Positions 44,336 to 55,317 of a stretch of DNA of 64,000 nt are shown piece after piece. The stretch comes from Campylobacter gracilis (GTDB lineage Bacteria > Campylobacterota > Campylobacteria > Campylobacterales > Campylobacteraceae): contig NZ_CP012196.1 in NCBI RefSeq assembly GCF_001190745.1, positions 1,488,001 through 1,552,000 of the forward strand, read 5' to 3'. The position numbers were made by a program, and so were the translations under genes. The stretch's first letter is position 1. Each line of letters starts with the position of its first letter. The notes beneath the pieces are model-generated. The model was given only the letters and a program-made list of their open reading frames with translations, was not told the origin of the DNA and did not search any database.

Positions 44336-45850
44336 TTAGTGTTTAGCGTCCAGATATGTATTTAGCGCTGCAACGTAGGCCTTTGCAGATGCTAGCATCG
44401 TATCTACGTCAAGTCCTCTGCCGATGATGGCACCCTCACCCGCAAATTCCACCTTGACGGTTACTTTCGCCAGCGCGTCTTTACCCTGTGAGACCGCCTT
44501 TACTTGATAATCCTTCAGGCTACCGCTAATGCCGCTGATACGGTCTATCGCCTTAAATATCGCATCCACGCCGCCGTTTCCAAGCGCGCTATCGCTTAAA
44601 ATTTCATCCTTATATCTTAGCGTAAGCGCGGTGCTAGCGTGTCCTTTGTTGCAGCTATTGGAGCTTAAAACCAGCACTTCGTAGGTCTTTTCGGCTCCCA
44701 CGAACTCGTCGTTTACGAGCTCTCTAATATCCTCGTCGAAAACGTCCTTTTTGCTATCTGCGAGCGCTTTAAATTTATTAAACGCGATCTCAATCTGCTC
44801 GTTGCTAAGCTCATAGCCTAAAGATACCAGCTTGTCTTTAAAGGCGTGACGTCCGCTGTGTTTGCCCAGTACGAGCGAGTTTTTATCAAGCCCGATATCC
44901 TCGGCGTGCATGATCTCGTAGGTTTCTTTGTGTTTTAGCACGCCGTCTTGGTGGATGCCGCTTTCATGCGCGAAGGCGTTTTTGCCCACGATCGCTTTAT
45001 TAGGCTGCGGCTCGATACCGGTAATGCTCGCGACTAGGCGGCTGGATGGATAAATTTCTTTCAAATTTATATCAGTATAAAGCGGTGCAAATTTATCTTT
45101 GCGCGTCTTTATCGCCATTACGATCTCCTCCAGCGCCGCGTTGCCCGCGCGCTCGCCGATACCGTTTATCGTGCACTCGACCTGTCTGGCTCCTGCCAAG
45201 ATAGCGGCTAAGGAATTTACGGTAGCCATTCCCAAGTCGTTGTGATTGTGCACCGAAACTACGGCGCGCTCGCCGATAAGCTTAACGATCTCGCCTATGC
45301 GCGCAGTGATCTCATCCGGATAGAGATAGCCTACCGTATCGGGGATATTTATGGTGGAGGCTCCGGCGTTTATCGCGGCGTCGCAGATCTCTTTTAAAAA
45401 ACCCATATCGCTTCTGCACGCATCCTCACAGCTAAACTCCACGTCATCGCATAGGCTTTTGGCGTATTGTACAGACTCTACGGCGCGCTTTATGACCTCT
45501 TGCGGCTGCATTTTGAGTTTAAATTCCATATGGATGGGGCTTGTGGCGATGAAGGTGTGGATGCGCCCGAGCTTCGCGCCCTTTATCGCTTCGCCCGCAG
45601 CCTTGATGTCTTTTTCTAAAGCGCGCGCAAGCGAACAGACGCGAGCCTTACTAACAGCGCTCGCGATCTTTTCTATCGCGTCAAAGTCCCCCGGGCTCGC
45701 CGCCGCAAAACCCGCCTCGATAACATCTACGCCCAGCTTTTCAAGCTGCAACGCAAGATGGATCTTCTCGTCCGTATTCATCGACGCTCCGGGGCTTTGC
45801 TCGCCGTCACGAAGCGTCGTATCGAAGATTATGATTTTATTTTTGTCCAT
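44336..45850 (-). CDS. leuA: 2-isopropylmalate synthase
   Basis: It condenses acetyl-CoA with 2-oxoisovalerate, the first step of leucine synthesis. The catalytic TIM barrel begins [19 protein letters not shown], has the metal-binding HNHNDLGMA segment (read [16 protein letters not shown]) and continues to a C-terminal LeuA dimer/regulatory domain (about residues 385-504). I chose the ATG at 45850 (504 aa) since AAAGGA lies 6 nt before it. A TATAAT reads on the minus strand at 45890-45885. Confidence 0.97.
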   Translation of the reverse strand: MDKNKIIIFDTTLRDGEQSPGASMNTDEKIHLALQLEKLGVDVIEAGFAAASPGDFDAIEKIASAVSKARVCSLARALEKDIKAAGEAIKGAKLGRIHTFIATSPIHMEFKLKMQPQEVIKRAVESVQYAKSLCDDVEFSCEDACRSDMGFLKEICDAAINAGASTINIPDTVGYLYPDEITARIGEIVKLIGERAVVSVHNHNDLGMATVNSLAAILAGARQVECTINGIGERAGNAALEEIVMAIKTRKDKFAPLYTDINLKEIYPSSRLVASITGIEPQPNKAIVGKNAFAHESGIHQDGVLKHKETYEIMHAEDIGLDKNSLVLGKHSGRHAFKDKLVSLGYELSNEQIEIAFNKFKALADSKKDVFDEDIRELVNDEFVGAEKTYEVLVLSSNSCNKGHASTALTLRYKDEILSDSALGNGGVDAIFKAIDRISGISGSLKDYQVKAVSQGKDALAKVTVKVEFAGEGAIIGRGLDVDTMLASAKAYVAALNTYLDAKH

Positions 45851-45884
45851 TGCCTGTCCTTTCAAATTGTTAAAATTTGGCGAA

Positions 45885-45890
45885 ATTATA
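45885..45890 (-). promoter_or_regulatory. -10 box of leuA
   Basis: TATAAT on the minus strand, within GGCTATAATTTC, lies 34 nt upstream of the chosen leuA ATG in the short gap after pssA. Confidence 0.5.
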
Positions 45891-45934
45891 GCCGCGCAAG
45901 CTTAAAACAATCGCGGCGATAAACATATTTGAGA

Positions 45935-46684
45935 TTATTTCGCCGTTTCCTCGGGTTTGTCTTTTTTATGAAATTTAGCCGCGCTTAAATTTAAAGCTCC
46001 GCGAACCAAACCGTAAACGATATAAACCAAAGTGAGCACCGCCGGAAATTCCAGCCTGAAAAGATATAAAAGTGAGAAAAATACGACTATTAGAAGCACT
46101 AAAATTTTAATCGCGTTGGGGCGCTTTAGGCTGATCTTTTTGAAGCTCGGAAAGCGTATGTTGCTTACCATCAAAAACGATAGCGCCGCCATTGCGATGA
46201 TCAAAAATACGCCAAAACCCTTAGAAAGGTCATATTTTAGATAAATTCCGATCCAAAATGCCATCGTAATCGCCGCCGTTGGTATCGGCAGCCCGATAAA
46301 AACGCTAGGCTCGTAGGTGCCCGTAGTGACGTTGAATCGCGCCAGTCTAATCGCGCCGAAAACCACGTAAAGTGCTGCTACGAGCGAGCCGACCTTGCCG
46401 TAATCGTGCCCGACCGCGCAGTAAAATAGCAGCGCCGGCGCTACGCCGAAAGCCACAATATCCGCAAGGCTATCGAACTCCACGCCGAATTTCGACGTCG
46501 CATGTGTTAGCCTCGCTACGCGGCCGTCGAGTCCGTCGCAGATCAAGGATAATATGATATAAAAGATCGCGGCGCTGAAATTGCCTTTGATCGTAGAAAT
46601 TATGCTGATAACCGCCAAAAATATGCTTGCCGCCGTGAAAAAATTCGGCAATATGTAGATTAATTTTCCCTTTTCCTCTTCCAT
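45935..46684 (-). CDS. pssA: CDP-diacylglycerol-serine O-phosphatidyltransferase
   Basis: This integral membrane enzyme makes phosphatidylserine, the precursor of phosphatidylethanolamine. The CDP-alcohol phosphotransferase motif DGLDGRVARLTHATSKFG leads directly into VEFDSLAD. It has about eight membrane segments in 249 residues. In C. jejuni, pssA likewise lies close to ftsH and prmA beside the pgl cluster, as I recall, which supports the call. Confidence 0.95.
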   Translation of the reverse strand: MEEEKGKLIYILPNFFTAASIFLAVISIISTIKGNFSAAIFYIILSLICDGLDGRVARLTHATSKFGVEFDSLADIVAFGVAPALLFYCAVGHDYGKVGSLVAALYVVFGAIRLARFNVTTGTYEPSVFIGLPIPTAAITMAFWIGIYLKYDLSKGFGVFLIIAMAALSFLMVSNIRFPSFKKISLKRPNAIKILVLLIVVFFSLLYLFRLEFPAVLTLVYIVYGLVRGALNLSAAKFHKKDKPEETAK

Positions 46685-46810
46685 CTCTTACTCTTTAAAT
46701 TTTATTTTTGCACCGCTTTTCATTCGGTACCGCGGATTGCGCGTAAAGCATTTTAGCGCGACCTTCTTAAAATTTAGCGCTAAGTTCTTGCCCTGCGCGA
46801 GGCTTTAAAT

Positions 46811-48760
46811 TTAAGCCTCGCTCTTTGCGCTTTCGATATCATCGTTAGCGCCTAAATTTCGCACCAGACGGGTAGGCATGCCGTTATCTTTTTCAAATTT
46901 AGAGATGATCTCTACGATCTGCTCTCCAGAGACCGTCTCCTTCTCATACAGCGCCTTCACCATCTCCTCGATCGCCGGAGCATAGGTCCTTAGCGTCTCT
47001 TTTACCGCCGCGTAGCGCTCATCCAGCGTCTTGCGGACATATTCGTCGATCTTAACCGCCGTTACCTCGCTGTAATCCTTGATGCTTTGTCCGCCGTTTA
47101 GGAAGGAATACTGCTGTTTTTCGAGCACCGCAAGCCCGAGCGCCTCGGTCATTCCGACCTGAGTAGCCATAAATTTAAGCATATCGGTAGCGCGCTGCAA
47201 ATCGTTGCCCGCTCCGTCGGTGATCTCGCCTAAAAACACATCCTCCGCCGCGCGCCCCGCCAAAAATGTATCGATCTCGGCAAAAATTTCATGGCGCTGG
47301 TGCAGATATCTATTTTCAAACGGAGAATTTAGCGTATAGCCCGCGGCGCTCAATCCGCGCGGTACGATAGTTACTTTAGATACCGGCATCGCGCCTTTGG
47401 TAAGCTCGGCGATGAGCGCATGACCACTTTCGTGGTAGGCGACGATCCGCTTTTCGATCGGACTTACGCGGCGCGATTTTTTAGCCAGTCCGATACCGAC
47501 ACGCTCGATCGCTTCGAGCAGGTCTTTTTGCTCGACCTCCGCCTTTGCCTCGCGACCCGCTAAAAGCGCGGCTTCGTTTATGATATTTGCAAGATCGGCT
47601 CCCGCAAAACCCACGGTAAGGCGCGCGATCTCTTCGATATCGATATCGCGAGCAAATTTAACGTCGCGCATATGCACCTTTAAAATCGCCATTCTGCCGT
47701 CAAAATCAGGTCTATCGACCAAAACCTGCCTATCGAATCTGCCTGGACGCAGAAGCGCCGCATCCAGCGTCTCCGGGCGGTTGGTAGCTGCAAGGACGAT
47801 TACCGGGCTTGATTCCGAGCCGAAGCCGTCCATCTCGGCAAGCAGCTGATTTAGCGTCTGTTCGCGCTCGTCGTTACCGCCGCCGATACCGCCTGCGGTT
47901 CTGCTTTTGCCGATCGCGTCGATCTCGTCGATGAAAACGATCGCCGGAGCCTGCTTTTTAGCGTTATCAAATAGATCGCGCACCCTGCTAGCGCCCACGC
48001 CTACAAACATCTCGATGAAGCTGGAGCCCGATACCGAAAAAAACGGTACGTCCGCTTCGCCCGCAACCGCCTTGGCTAGCAGCGTCTTACCCGTGCCTGG
48101 AGGCCCCACCAAAAGAACGCCTTTTGGAATTTTAGCCCCGAGGCTGATATATCGCTCCGGATTTTTTAAGAAATCTACGATCTCTTTAACCTCCTCTTTC
48201 GCCTCTTCGACGCCAGCGACATCGCTAAATTTAACCTTCGGCTTTTCGGCGCTTACTAGGTTTTTAGAGCTTCCAATGCCGAGCACGCCGCCGCCCATAT
48301 TGCGCTGCATGCGGTTGGCTAAAAACATCCAAATTCCAAAGAAAATCACGAGCGGCAAGACCCAGCTAAAGAGCAGATCGGTCAAAAAGTTACTCTCATT
48401 ATACGCGCCGTATGGAATTTTGCGCGATTCTAAAATTTGAACTAGCTCGGGATCATCCACGCGCTTGGCGGTGTAGATTACGTTGCCTACTTGCGCTTTA
48501 ATCGTGGAACTTCCAATGGAAACCATACTTACTTGGGAGTTTTTGATTTGCGATTTTAGCTCGGAGTAAGTTACGTTTCTACTCTCGCCTGAAACGGAGC
48601 CTAGCACTCCGCCGCTATCAAATCCGCCGCTTGGGGATATCGCTTTAAACACGACTATCAAAATAAGCGCAAAAATTATAAAAACGCCGATCGGATTTTT
48701 ATTAAAAAAATTGTTTCCGCCGCCGTTTTGAGGGGGTTGATTATTTGGGTTGTTATTCAT
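46811..48760 (-). CDS. ftsH: ATP-dependent zinc metalloprotease FtsH
   Basis: The membrane-bound AAA protease removes misfolded membrane proteins and regulators. Two membrane helices (about residues 25-42 and 130-150) flank a periplasmic domain. The AAA module has Walker A GPPGTGKT, Walker [12 protein letters not shown] and the SRH ([20 protein letters not shown]). The zinc site is HESGH in [14 protein letters not shown]. It is 649 residues and complete. The start overlaps the prmA stop by 4 nt. Confidence 0.98.
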   Translation of the reverse strand: MNNNPNNQPPQNGGGNNFFNKNPIGVFIIFALILIVVFKAISPSGGFDSGGVLGSVSGESRNVTYSELKSQIKNSQVSMVSIGSSTIKAQVGNVIYTAKRVDDPELVQILESRKIPYGAYNESNFLTDLLFSWVLPLVIFFGIWMFLANRMQRNMGGGVLGIGSSKNLVSAEKPKVKFSDVAGVEEAKEEVKEIVDFLKNPERYISLGAKIPKGVLLVGPPGTGKTLLAKAVAGEADVPFFSVSGSSFIEMFVGVGASRVRDLFDNAKKQAPAIVFIDEIDAIGKSRTAGGIGGGNDEREQTLNQLLAEMDGFGSESSPVIVLAATNRPETLDAALLRPGRFDRQVLVDRPDFDGRMAILKVHMRDVKFARDIDIEEIARLTVGFAGADLANIINEAALLAGREAKAEVEQKDLLEAIERVGIGLAKKSRRVSPIEKRIVAYHESGHALIAELTKGAMPVSKVTIVPRGLSAAGYTLNSPFENRYLHQRHEIFAEIDTFLAGRAAEDVFLGEITDGAGNDLQRATDMLKFMATQVGMTEALGLAVLEKQQYSFLNGGQSIKDYSEVTAVKIDEYVRKTLDERYAAVKETLRTYAPAIEEMVKALYEKETVSGEQIVEIISKFEKDNGMPTRLVRNLGANDDIESAKSEA

Positions 48761-49620
48761 ATTTTCCTTTCATAAACGAAGCTAAGCCATTCGTTTTGCT
48801 TTTTCATCTGCACGAAATCTAGATCCGAAAAGGCCCGCTCGATCCTATCTTTATATTTTTCTAAAATTCCAGACAGCACGAGCTTGCCGCCCGGTTTTAG
48901 CGCTTTTTTTAGATCCACGCTTAGGATCAAAATCACATCGGCGATTATATTTGCGACGACGAGATCAAACTGCGGCTGCGCGGCTGCGCTTGAGCCTCGC
49001 TCGTTTAGGCTTGAAACGCTGCCGAGCCAAATTTGATCGATCTGTACGCCGTTTTTCTCGGCGTTTTGCTGCGTGGCTGCCACCGCCTGCTCGTCGGTAT
49101 CGCAGGCGCTTACCTTTGCGCCCAGTTTTTTCATCGCGATACTTAAAATTCCGCTGCCGCAGCCCACGTCAAGCGCGCTCATGCCATCGCGAGCGAGCTC
49201 GCTAAGTAGCGCCAGGCACATATTGGTGCTTTCGTGATGACCTGAACCAAACGCCAGCGCAGGATCGATCAGCAGATCGATTAGCGCGCAATCTTGCGAT
49301 CTTTCGCACCAGCTCGGACGGACGTAAAATTTGCCGACCGCCACGGGCGCGACGCCTTTTTTATACTGCTCGATCCAATCGACATTAGGCTTTTTTGAAA
49401 TTTCGATCTGCAGATCGGCGTCTAAATTGAGAGATCGCGCGAGCGCCTTTTTAAACTCTTCAAACGCAAATTTTAAATTTTGCGGATCCTCTTCGTCGCG
49501 GATTATGAAACGCTCGCCGCGTTCTTCGACGCAGGTAACGCCGAGTTCAAACGCAAAGTTTTTAAAAAGCTCGCTTGCATTCGCGCTTTTTACGATCATC
49601 TCATAAAAAAAATCTTTCAT
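48757..49620 (-). CDS. prmA: ribosomal protein L11 methyltransferase
   Basis: This SAM-dependent methyltransferase has the SAM motif LDVGCGSGILSIAM and the substrate motif VVANIIADV, the hallmark (NxxxN-type) of PrmA. GSGHHESTNMCL precedes the SAM domain, as in the family. Length is 287 residues. It is upstream of ftsH in a tight pair. Confidence 0.95.
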   Translation of the reverse strand: MKDFFYEMIVKSANASELFKNFAFELGVTCVEERGERFIIRDEEDPQNLKFAFEEFKKALARSLNLDADLQIEISKKPNVDWIEQYKKGVAPVAVGKFYVRPSWCERSQDCALIDLLIDPALAFGSGHHESTNMCLALLSELARDGMSALDVGCGSGILSIAMKKLGAKVSACDTDEQAVAATQQNAEKNGVQIDQIWLGSVSSLNERGSSAAAQPQFDLVVANIIADVILILSVDLKKALKPGGKLVLSGILEKYKDRIERAFSDLDFVQMKKQNEWLSFVYERKI

Positions 49621-49698
49621 CGCCTCACATCGCCTTTAAATTTTAAAATTTGCATATTACTAAAATTTAGTTCAAACTTTGCTTACGCTGGGGCGTTT

Positions 49699-50406
49699 TT
49701 ATAGAGCCTCAAACGCCTTTTTAAGATCGAGCGTGCCCTCGTAATATGCCTTGCCGACGATGACGCCCGCGATGAGCTCCGCGTTTTTAAGCGCAATTAT
49801 GTCGTTTATATCTTTCACGCCGCCGCTTGCGATAGTATCGATACCGCTAGCTTTCGCGATAGAGCGGCTAAATTCTACGTTTACGCCGCTTAGCATCCCG
49901 TCGCGCGATATGTCGGTGCAGATGATCGCGCAAACGCCCGCATCCGCGTAGTCTCGAGCCAGGTCGGTCGCTTTTACGCGGCTTAGCTCCGCCCAGCCCT
50001 CGGTCGCTACGAGCCCGTCTTTTGCGTCTATGCCCACGACGATACGGTAAAGCTTCGTCATTCTCCTTACGAAATCTCTATTTTTAAGCGCCGCCGAGCC
50101 CAGGATAAATCTATCGACGCCTAAGTTCAAATACTCCTTTATGCGCGCTTCGTCGCGAATGCCGCCGCCCACTTCGACGCGCAGGCGAGTGCTTTTTACG
50201 ATCCGCTCGATCGCTTTAAAATTTACCGCCTCGCCCGCAAATGCGCCGTCGAGATCAACCAGATGCAGCCATTTAGCGCCGAGATCTTCAAATTTTTTGG
50301 CTAGCTCGCAGGGGTCTTTGGAATAAATTTTTGCGCTTTGCATCTCGCCCTTGCTAAGGCGCACGGCGCATCCTTGTTTCAGATCGATCGCAGGGAAAAT
50401 CTCCAT
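49699..50406 (-). CDS. hisA: ProFAR isomerase, histidine biosynthesis
   Basis: The TIM-barrel enzyme converts ProFAR to PRFAR. The catalytic Asp is in FPAIDLKQG at the start, and [13 protein letters not shown] and [13 protein letters not shown] supply the second Asp and phosphate sites. Length is 235 residues from the ATG at 50406, which overlaps the hisH stop (TGATG). An in-frame GTG one codon earlier is less likely. Confidence 0.95.
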   Translation of the reverse strand: MEIFPAIDLKQGCAVRLSKGEMQSAKIYSKDPCELAKKFEDLGAKWLHLVDLDGAFAGEAVNFKAIERIVKSTRLRVEVGGGIRDEARIKEYLNLGVDRFILGSAALKNRDFVRRMTKLYRIVVGIDAKDGLVATEGWAELSRVKATDLARDYADAGVCAIICTDISRDGMLSGVNVEFSRSIAKASGIDTIASGGVKDINDIIALKNAELIAGVIVGKAYYEGTLDLKKAFEAL

Positions 50407-51110
50407 CACAGCTCCGTAAAATTTTTAATGATTTTTATGCCCGCATCGTGGCTTTTTTCAGGATGCGGCTGAAAGGCAAATACGTTTTCGCGCCAAATCG
50501 CGCTTGCAAACTCATAGCCGTAAAACGTGCTCGCAAGCGTGATCTCGCGCTCGCAAAGGACGTGGTAGGAGTGCACGAAATACAGATACTCAAACTCGCC
50601 TAGACCCACATTTATCGGCGAGTGCTTGATAAAATGCGCGCTGTTCCAGCCGACATGCGGGATCTTTAGGCTTTCGACGCAGGTAAAATTTTGCCCGCCA
50701 TGCTCGCTAGGCTCTACCCCGTCCGATCTAAATTTCATATCCTCGGACCCAGATTCCGCCTCCCGATTATTAAATTTCGTTTTGTCAAATTTTACGACGC
50801 GACCGGGTAAAATTCCAAGCCCGCTGCGCGCGCCGAACTCCTCGCTTTGCTCAAACAGAAGCTGCATCCCCAGACAGATACCTAAAAAATATCTGCCGCT
50901 TGCGACGAACTCTTTAATCGCGGCGTCCATACCGCTTGCGCGAAGCCTGTCCATCGCTTCGCCGAATGCGCCAACGCCTGGAAGCAGGGCTTTATCGCAG
51001 CTCAAAAGCTCCTCCCCGCTGCGCGCGAGAGTAAATTTAGCGCCGCAGAAGCTAAGCGCGTTCATCACGCTTTGGATATTGCCCGCGCCGTAATCCACGA
51101 TACCGATCAA
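50406..51110 (-). CDS. hisH: imidazole glycerol phosphate synthase glutaminase subunit
   Basis: The class I glutaminase delivers ammonia to HisF. The nucleophile Cys is in [12 protein letters not shown] and the catalytic His-Glu in FQPHPEKS. At 234 residues it is about 30 longer than usual because of an Asn/Glu/Ser/Gly-rich insertion at residues about 110-147 (50670-50783), between the conserved [10 protein letters not shown] and KIPHVGWN. hisF is not in the window. It overlaps pglF by 4 nt and hisA by 1 nt. Confidence 0.93.
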   Translation of the reverse strand: MIGIVDYGAGNIQSVMNALSFCGAKFTLARSGEELLSCDKALLPGVGAFGEAMDRLRASGMDAAIKEFVASGRYFLGICLGMQLLFEQSEEFGARSGLGILPGRVVKFDKTKFNNREAESGSEDMKFRSDGVEPSEHGGQNFTCVESLKIPHVGWNSAHFIKHSPINVGLGEFEYLYFVHSYHVLCEREITLASTFYGYEFASAIWRENVFAFQPHPEKSHDAGIKIIKNFTEL

Positions 51111-52912
51111 GCCGTGCCCTTCATATCGTTCAATCGGTGCGAAAACTCGGGCACGATACGCTTTAGCTTATCCGCGACCTGCGCGTCTTCGCACTCCGAA
51201 AGCTCCTCGATCTGCGAGCTTAGCTCTTGCAGGTCGTATTTTGCAGAGTGGGTTACGAAGATGGATTGATACTTCGTGCTCTTGTCGTTTTCGTCGATCA
51301 AAAGCTCCTCGTAAAGCTTCTCTCCGGGGCGCAGACCTACAAATTTAATGCCAAGCTCCTCCTTGCCGGCAAGCTGCAGCATTCGCTTGGCAAGATCGGC
51401 GATCTTTACGGGCTCGCCCATATCCAGCACGAAAAGCTCGCCGCCCTGCGCGATGGAAGCCGCTTGAAGCACCAGCTGACACGCCTCGCTGACGAGCATA
51501 AAATATCTCGTAATCTCGGGGTGCGTAACGGTAAGCGGCTCGTTCGCTTCGATCTGGCGTTTAAATTTAGGAATGACACTACCGCTTGAGCCGAGCACGT
51601 TTCCGAAGCGCACCGCGACGATCTGCGTATCACTTGCCGCGTCGTTGGAATTTAGCGCGTAAAGCTCGCAGATACGCTTCGTCGTACCCATAATGTTCGT
51701 CGGTCGCACTGCCTTATCGGTCGAGATCAAAACAACCTTTTTCGCGCCGTATTTTTTAGACAGATCAATTACGTTTTTTGTGCCGATGACATTATTTTTG
51801 ACCGCTAGATGCGGATTAAACTCGCATAGCGGCACATGCTTATACGCCGCTGCGTGCACGACCACCTCGGGATGAAATTCTGCAAAAACTTCCTCCAGCT
51901 CATGGCGATAAACGACGTTTATCATCTTTAACTCGTTGCGCGCGTCCGCGCCCGTAGCTTCATTAATCGAGTAGAGGTTAAGCTCGCTGTGCTCGACCAT
52001 GATAAGACGCTTTGCGCCGAATTTTAAGCATTGCTTACAAATTTCGCTTCCTATCGTGCCGCCAGCGCCCGTTACCAGCACGATCTTGTCTTTGATAAAA
52101 TTTTCAATCGCCTTGGTGTCGAGATCTTTAGGCTTGCGCGCGAGCAGATCCTCGATTGATACGTCGCGGATCTTTTTGCTCTCATCCTCCAAAAGCGAAA
52201 AGAGCTTGATATCCTTTAGCCCGTACGCAAACAGCTCGTCGTAGAGCTGCTTTAGCTCGTCCGGATACAGCGCCAGCGCGATGATCGCAGTTTTGGCGCC
52301 GCTATCTTTGATCATCTGCGGAATTTCGCTCTTGGCTCTGACGACGTAGTTTTCGCAATACGTCCCCACAAGCTCAGGCCGTCCGTCCACGACACCCACC
52401 GGATAGTAGTTGATATATTTTTGCCGCATCCCTTTTAGGACGTGAAAGGTCTTGCTCGTAGCGCCTACGACGATGCAGGGCTCGTTATTCGTGATATTTT
52501 TCTTCTCACTTAAAAACATCCGCTTTGAAATTCTAATCCCACCGATTAAAATAAACGAGATCGCCGCATCGATGATGATGACCGAACGCGGGAATGGGTT
52601 AAAAATTTTACTCGCTAGAAAGAATAGGATTAAAAAGGTAAGCGCTGCCATAACGTGCGCATAAAAGAGCTTTCTTGCTTCGTATAGCCCGAAAAATCTC
52701 CACGGAACTAAATAGATCCGCAAAAACCAAAAGTAGAAAATTTTAATCGCCGTAAGACTCGAGGCACTAAGCAGCGCGCCTTTATAGAATTCGTTCGGTA
52801 TATCTCCGCTAAATCGCAGCAAAAACGCAATGTAAACGGAGAGGATCGAGATAAAAATATCTCCTAGCAAAAAAAACGCGAAGCGGCTAAATTTAGTGGG
52901 TTTTAACAGCAT
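51107..52912 (-). CDS. pglF: UDP-GlcNAc 4,6-dehydratase (C6), PglF
   Basis: This is the first enzyme of UDP-diNAcBac synthesis. Four N-terminal membrane helices (to about residue 135) are followed by a CoA-binding-like domain and the catalytic SDR domain. The latter has GAGGTIGSEICKQCL for the NAD site and STDKAVRPTNIMGTTKRICE, where the usual SDR Tyr is replaced by Met, as in this dehydratase group. Length is 601 residues. It is tightly packed with pglE (1-nt overlap) and hisH (4-nt overlap). Confidence 0.96.
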   Translation of the reverse strand: MLLKPTKFSRFAFFLLGDIFISILSVYIAFLLRFSGDIPNEFYKGALLSASSLTAIKIFYFWFLRIYLVPWRFFGLYEARKLFYAHVMAALTFLILFFLASKIFNPFPRSVIIIDAAISFILIGGIRISKRMFLSEKKNITNNEPCIVVGATSKTFHVLKGMRQKYINYYPVGVVDGRPELVGTYCENYVVRAKSEIPQMIKDSGAKTAIIALALYPDELKQLYDELFAYGLKDIKLFSLLEDESKKIRDVSIEDLLARKPKDLDTKAIENFIKDKIVLVTGAGGTIGSEICKQCLKFGAKRLIMVEHSELNLYSINEATGADARNELKMINVVYRHELEEVFAEFHPEVVVHAAAYKHVPLCEFNPHLAVKNNVIGTKNVIDLSKKYGAKKVVLISTDKAVRPTNIMGTTKRICELYALNSNDAASDTQIVAVRFGNVLGSSGSVIPKFKRQIEANEPLTVTHPEITRYFMLVSEACQLVLQAASIAQGGELFVLDMGEPVKIADLAKRMLQLAGKEELGIKFVGLRPGEKLYEELLIDENDKSTKYQSIFVTHSAKYDLQELSSQIEELSECEDAQVADKLKRIVPEFSHRLNDMKGTA

Positions 52913-54009
52913 TAGATGTTTTCTTTTACGATTTTTACGACGCGCTCGATCGTCTCGTCGCTCATATCGGTACCGCTAGGAAGGCAGATGCCGCGACTGA
53001 ACATATCCTCGCTCGTGCCGTCAACTACGCTAAGTGCGCCTGCGAAGATGCTTTGCAGATGCATCGGCTTCCAAAGCGGGCGAGATTCGATGTCGGCTTT
53101 ATTTAGAGCGTCGACAACCTTTAGATGAGCGCCTTTTTGCTTAAACAGCAGAGTCGTAAGCCATCTATTGCCCTCGCCGCCTTCTACTTCGGGCATAAAC
53201 TCCACGTCAGTGCCTCTAAACAGATCCTCGTAAATTTTAAAAATTTCGCGTTTTCTCTTTACGCGCTGCGGCAAGACCTCCATCTGACCTACGCCGATAG
53301 CGCCCAAGACGTTGCTTAAGCGGTAGTTGTAGCCGTAGTCCTTGTGCTCATAGTGAAGCAGCGGCTCGCGCGCCTGGGTGCTTAAAAATCTGGCCTTAGC
53401 CACTAGCTCCTCATCGTTTGAGATCAGCATTCCACCGCCAGAAGTAGTGATAATTTTATTGCCGTTGAAGCTTAGTGCGCCGCATTTTCCGATGCCGCCA
53501 AGTGTTTTACCCTTATAAAATCCGCCCAGCGCCTCTGCGGCATCCTCGATAACATCAATGCCTTCGTTCGCGCAAATTTCGCATATCTCGTCCATCTTCG
53601 CAGCCTGTCCATAAAGATGCGTAACGACGAGCACTTTTGGCTTTTTTGGAGATTTTTTGATCGCTTCTTTAAGCAGCTTCGGGCTTAAATTCCAACTCTC
53701 GTCGCTGTCTATCAGCACCGGCACGCAGCGCTCGTAAAATATCGGATTTAGCGATGCCATGAAGGTAAACGTAGAGCCCAACACCACGTCGCCGTCCTTT
53801 GCGTCGCTGCAGCGAAGCGCTAGATGAAGCGCCGCCGTGCCTGCGTTTAACGCCAGCGCGCCGCGCGTTTTGGTATAAGCTTTGATGCTGTTTTCAAACC
53901 TATCGACATATTCGCCCAAAGGCGCGATATAGTTGCTTTCAAATACCTTTTTTATATACTCAAGCTCATTGCCGCCCATATTCGGTGGGCTTAAAAATAC
54001 TCTTGCCAT
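52912..54009 (-). CDS. pglE: UDP-4-keto sugar aminotransferase PglE
   Basis: The PLP-dependent DegT/DnrJ/EryC1 aminotransferase adds the C4 amino group in the diNAcBac pathway. The PLP Lys is in GALSFNGNKIITTSGGGM. I chose the ATG at 54009 (MARVFLSPPNMGGNELEYIK, 365 aa) because AAGGAAGG is spaced 6 nt before it; the open frame extends 31 codons further upstream without similarity. It is followed by pglF. Confidence 0.96.
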   Translation of the reverse strand: MARVFLSPPNMGGNELEYIKKVFESNYIAPLGEYVDRFENSIKAYTKTRGALALNAGTAALHLALRCSDAKDGDVVLGSTFTFMASLNPIFYERCVPVLIDSDESWNLSPKLLKEAIKKSPKKPKVLVVTHLYGQAAKMDEICEICANEGIDVIEDAAEALGGFYKGKTLGGIGKCGALSFNGNKIITTSGGGMLISNDEELVAKARFLSTQAREPLLHYEHKDYGYNYRLSNVLGAIGVGQMEVLPQRVKRKREIFKIYEDLFRGTDVEFMPEVEGGEGNRWLTTLLFKQKGAHLKVVDALNKADIESRPLWKPMHLQSIFAGALSVVDGTSEDMFSRGICLPSGTDMSDETIERVVKIVKENI

Positions 54010-54125
54010 CTTCATCCTTCCTTGATCTTTAAATTTAACCTCGCGCGTCGCAAGGCTAAATTTAGCTTTCGGCATAAAATTTAAATGCTCGGATTTTATC
54101 ACTTTTAATGCTATAAATTTTAAAT

Positions 54126-54725
54126 TCAGCTATTTTTTTTGATCACGCGAGCAGGCACGCCTACGGCTACGCTGTCGCTAGCTATGTCGCGCACCACCGC
54201 AGCGCCCGCGCCGATGATGCAGCGCTGCCCGATACTTAGCCTCTGAATGACGCTGGCACCGATTCCAATGTGCGAAAACGCCCCCACCTTCACACCGCCC
54301 GCAAGCGCCGCGTTTGGGCTAATGTGCGCGAACTCGCCGATCTCGCACTCATGCTCGATTACGACGCCAGAGTTGATTATCGCGCCGCGACCGATTTTAG
54401 CTCGCGCGTTTATCACGGCGCCGGGCATTACGACCGCGCCCTCGCCGATAGCGGCGCTTGGGCTAACGATGGCGCTTTGATGAATTAACGTCGCTATCTC
54501 AAAACCTGCGCGCGATACTCTCTCTTGGATCTTTGCACGAGTTTTATTATCGCCGATTGCGATTATTACGGGGTGCTTAGGCAGATCCTCGCTAAATTTC
54601 AGCCCCGCCGCGTCGTCTAAAAAAACGACCTCGTTAAATTTAGCCCCGCGCGCGGCTAGCGCGACGTCCGCGACTACCAGCCCGTGTCCGCTCGCGCCGT
54701 AAACGTAAATTTTAGTTGTGTCCAT
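54126..54725 (-). CDS. pglD: UDP-4-amino-sugar N-acetyltransferase PglD
   Basis: It acetylates the C4 amine to finish UDP-diNAcBac. An N-terminal Rossmann-like UDP-sugar domain ([20 protein letters not shown]) precedes a left-handed beta-helix, with the catalytic His in [14 protein letters not shown] and a C-terminal [10 protein letters not shown]. At 199 residues it has the PglD length. The start overlaps the pglC stop by 14 nt. Confidence 0.95.
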   Translation of the reverse strand: MDTTKIYVYGASGHGLVVADVALAARGAKFNEVVFLDDAAGLKFSEDLPKHPVIIAIGDNKTRAKIQERVSRAGFEIATLIHQSAIVSPSAAIGEGAVVMPGAVINARAKIGRGAIINSGVVIEHECEIGEFAHISPNAALAGGVKVGAFSHIGIGASVIQRLSIGQRCIIGAGAAVVRDIASDSVAVGVPARVIKKNS

Positions 54726-55317
54726 TAAATTTCTCCGTCGTCGCCATGCCCTCTTTATTCACGCCCTCTTTTGCAAGCACCTTTTTAATCGTTAAAAGCG
54801 CAATCTTAAGATCGAGCGCGAAGCTTAAATTTTGCGCGTAATACGTGTCGAACTCAAATTTTTTCTCCCAGCTGATCGCGTTGCGACCGTTTACCTGCGC
54901 AAGCCCCGTGATACCCGGACGCACGCTGTGCCGCAGACGCTGCTGCGGCGAATAAAGCGGCAAGTATTCGATCAGTAAAGGGCGCGGTCCGATGAAGCTC
55001 ATATCGCCCTTTAGTACGTTGAAAAGCTGCGGCAGCTCATCCAGGCTTAGCGCGCGGATCTTTTTGCCGTAATCGTTCAGCCGCTCTTCGTCGGGCAGAA
55101 GCTCGCCGTCTGCGCCGCGCTCGTCGCTCATCGTTTTAAATTTGTAAATTTTAAAAATTTGCTCATCAAATCCAGGGCGAGATTGCGTAAAAATCGTGCT
55201 TTTGCTAATGTGCTTGCGGATCAAGAACCACGTAAGCGCCATCACGGGCGAAACCAAAATAATCAAAATCAAAGCCGCCGTAAAATCAAGCGCGCGTTTT
55301 AAAAAACCTCTATACAT
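54712..55317 (-). CDS. pglC: phosphoglycosyl transferase PglC
   Basis: This monotopic membrane enzyme transfers diNAcBac-1-phosphate to undecaprenyl phosphate, the committed membrane step. It has a re-entrant hydrophobic helix (residues about 12-32), the catalytic Asp-Glu dyad in [14 protein letters not shown], and [14 protein letters not shown]. It is 201 residues, the minimal PGT size. It overlaps pglA by 8 nt. Confidence 0.97.
   Translation of the reverse strand: MYRGFLKRALDFTAALILIILVSPVMALTWFLIRKHISKSTIFTQSRPGFDEQIFKIYKFKTMSDERGADGELLPDEERLNDYGKKIRALSLDELPQLFNVLKGDMSFIGPRPLLIEYLPLYSPQQRLRHSVRPGITGLAQVNGRNAISWEKKFEFDTYYAQNLSFALDLKIALLTIKKVLAKEGVNKEGMATTEKFNGHN

Noticed and set aside
50406-51110. 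HisH as a PseA/LegF-like amidotransferase partner for sugar synthesis because of the adjacent pgl genes
   Set aside because: hisA follows directly and both proteins carry standard histidine-pathway motifs, so true histidine biosynthesis is the simpler reading.
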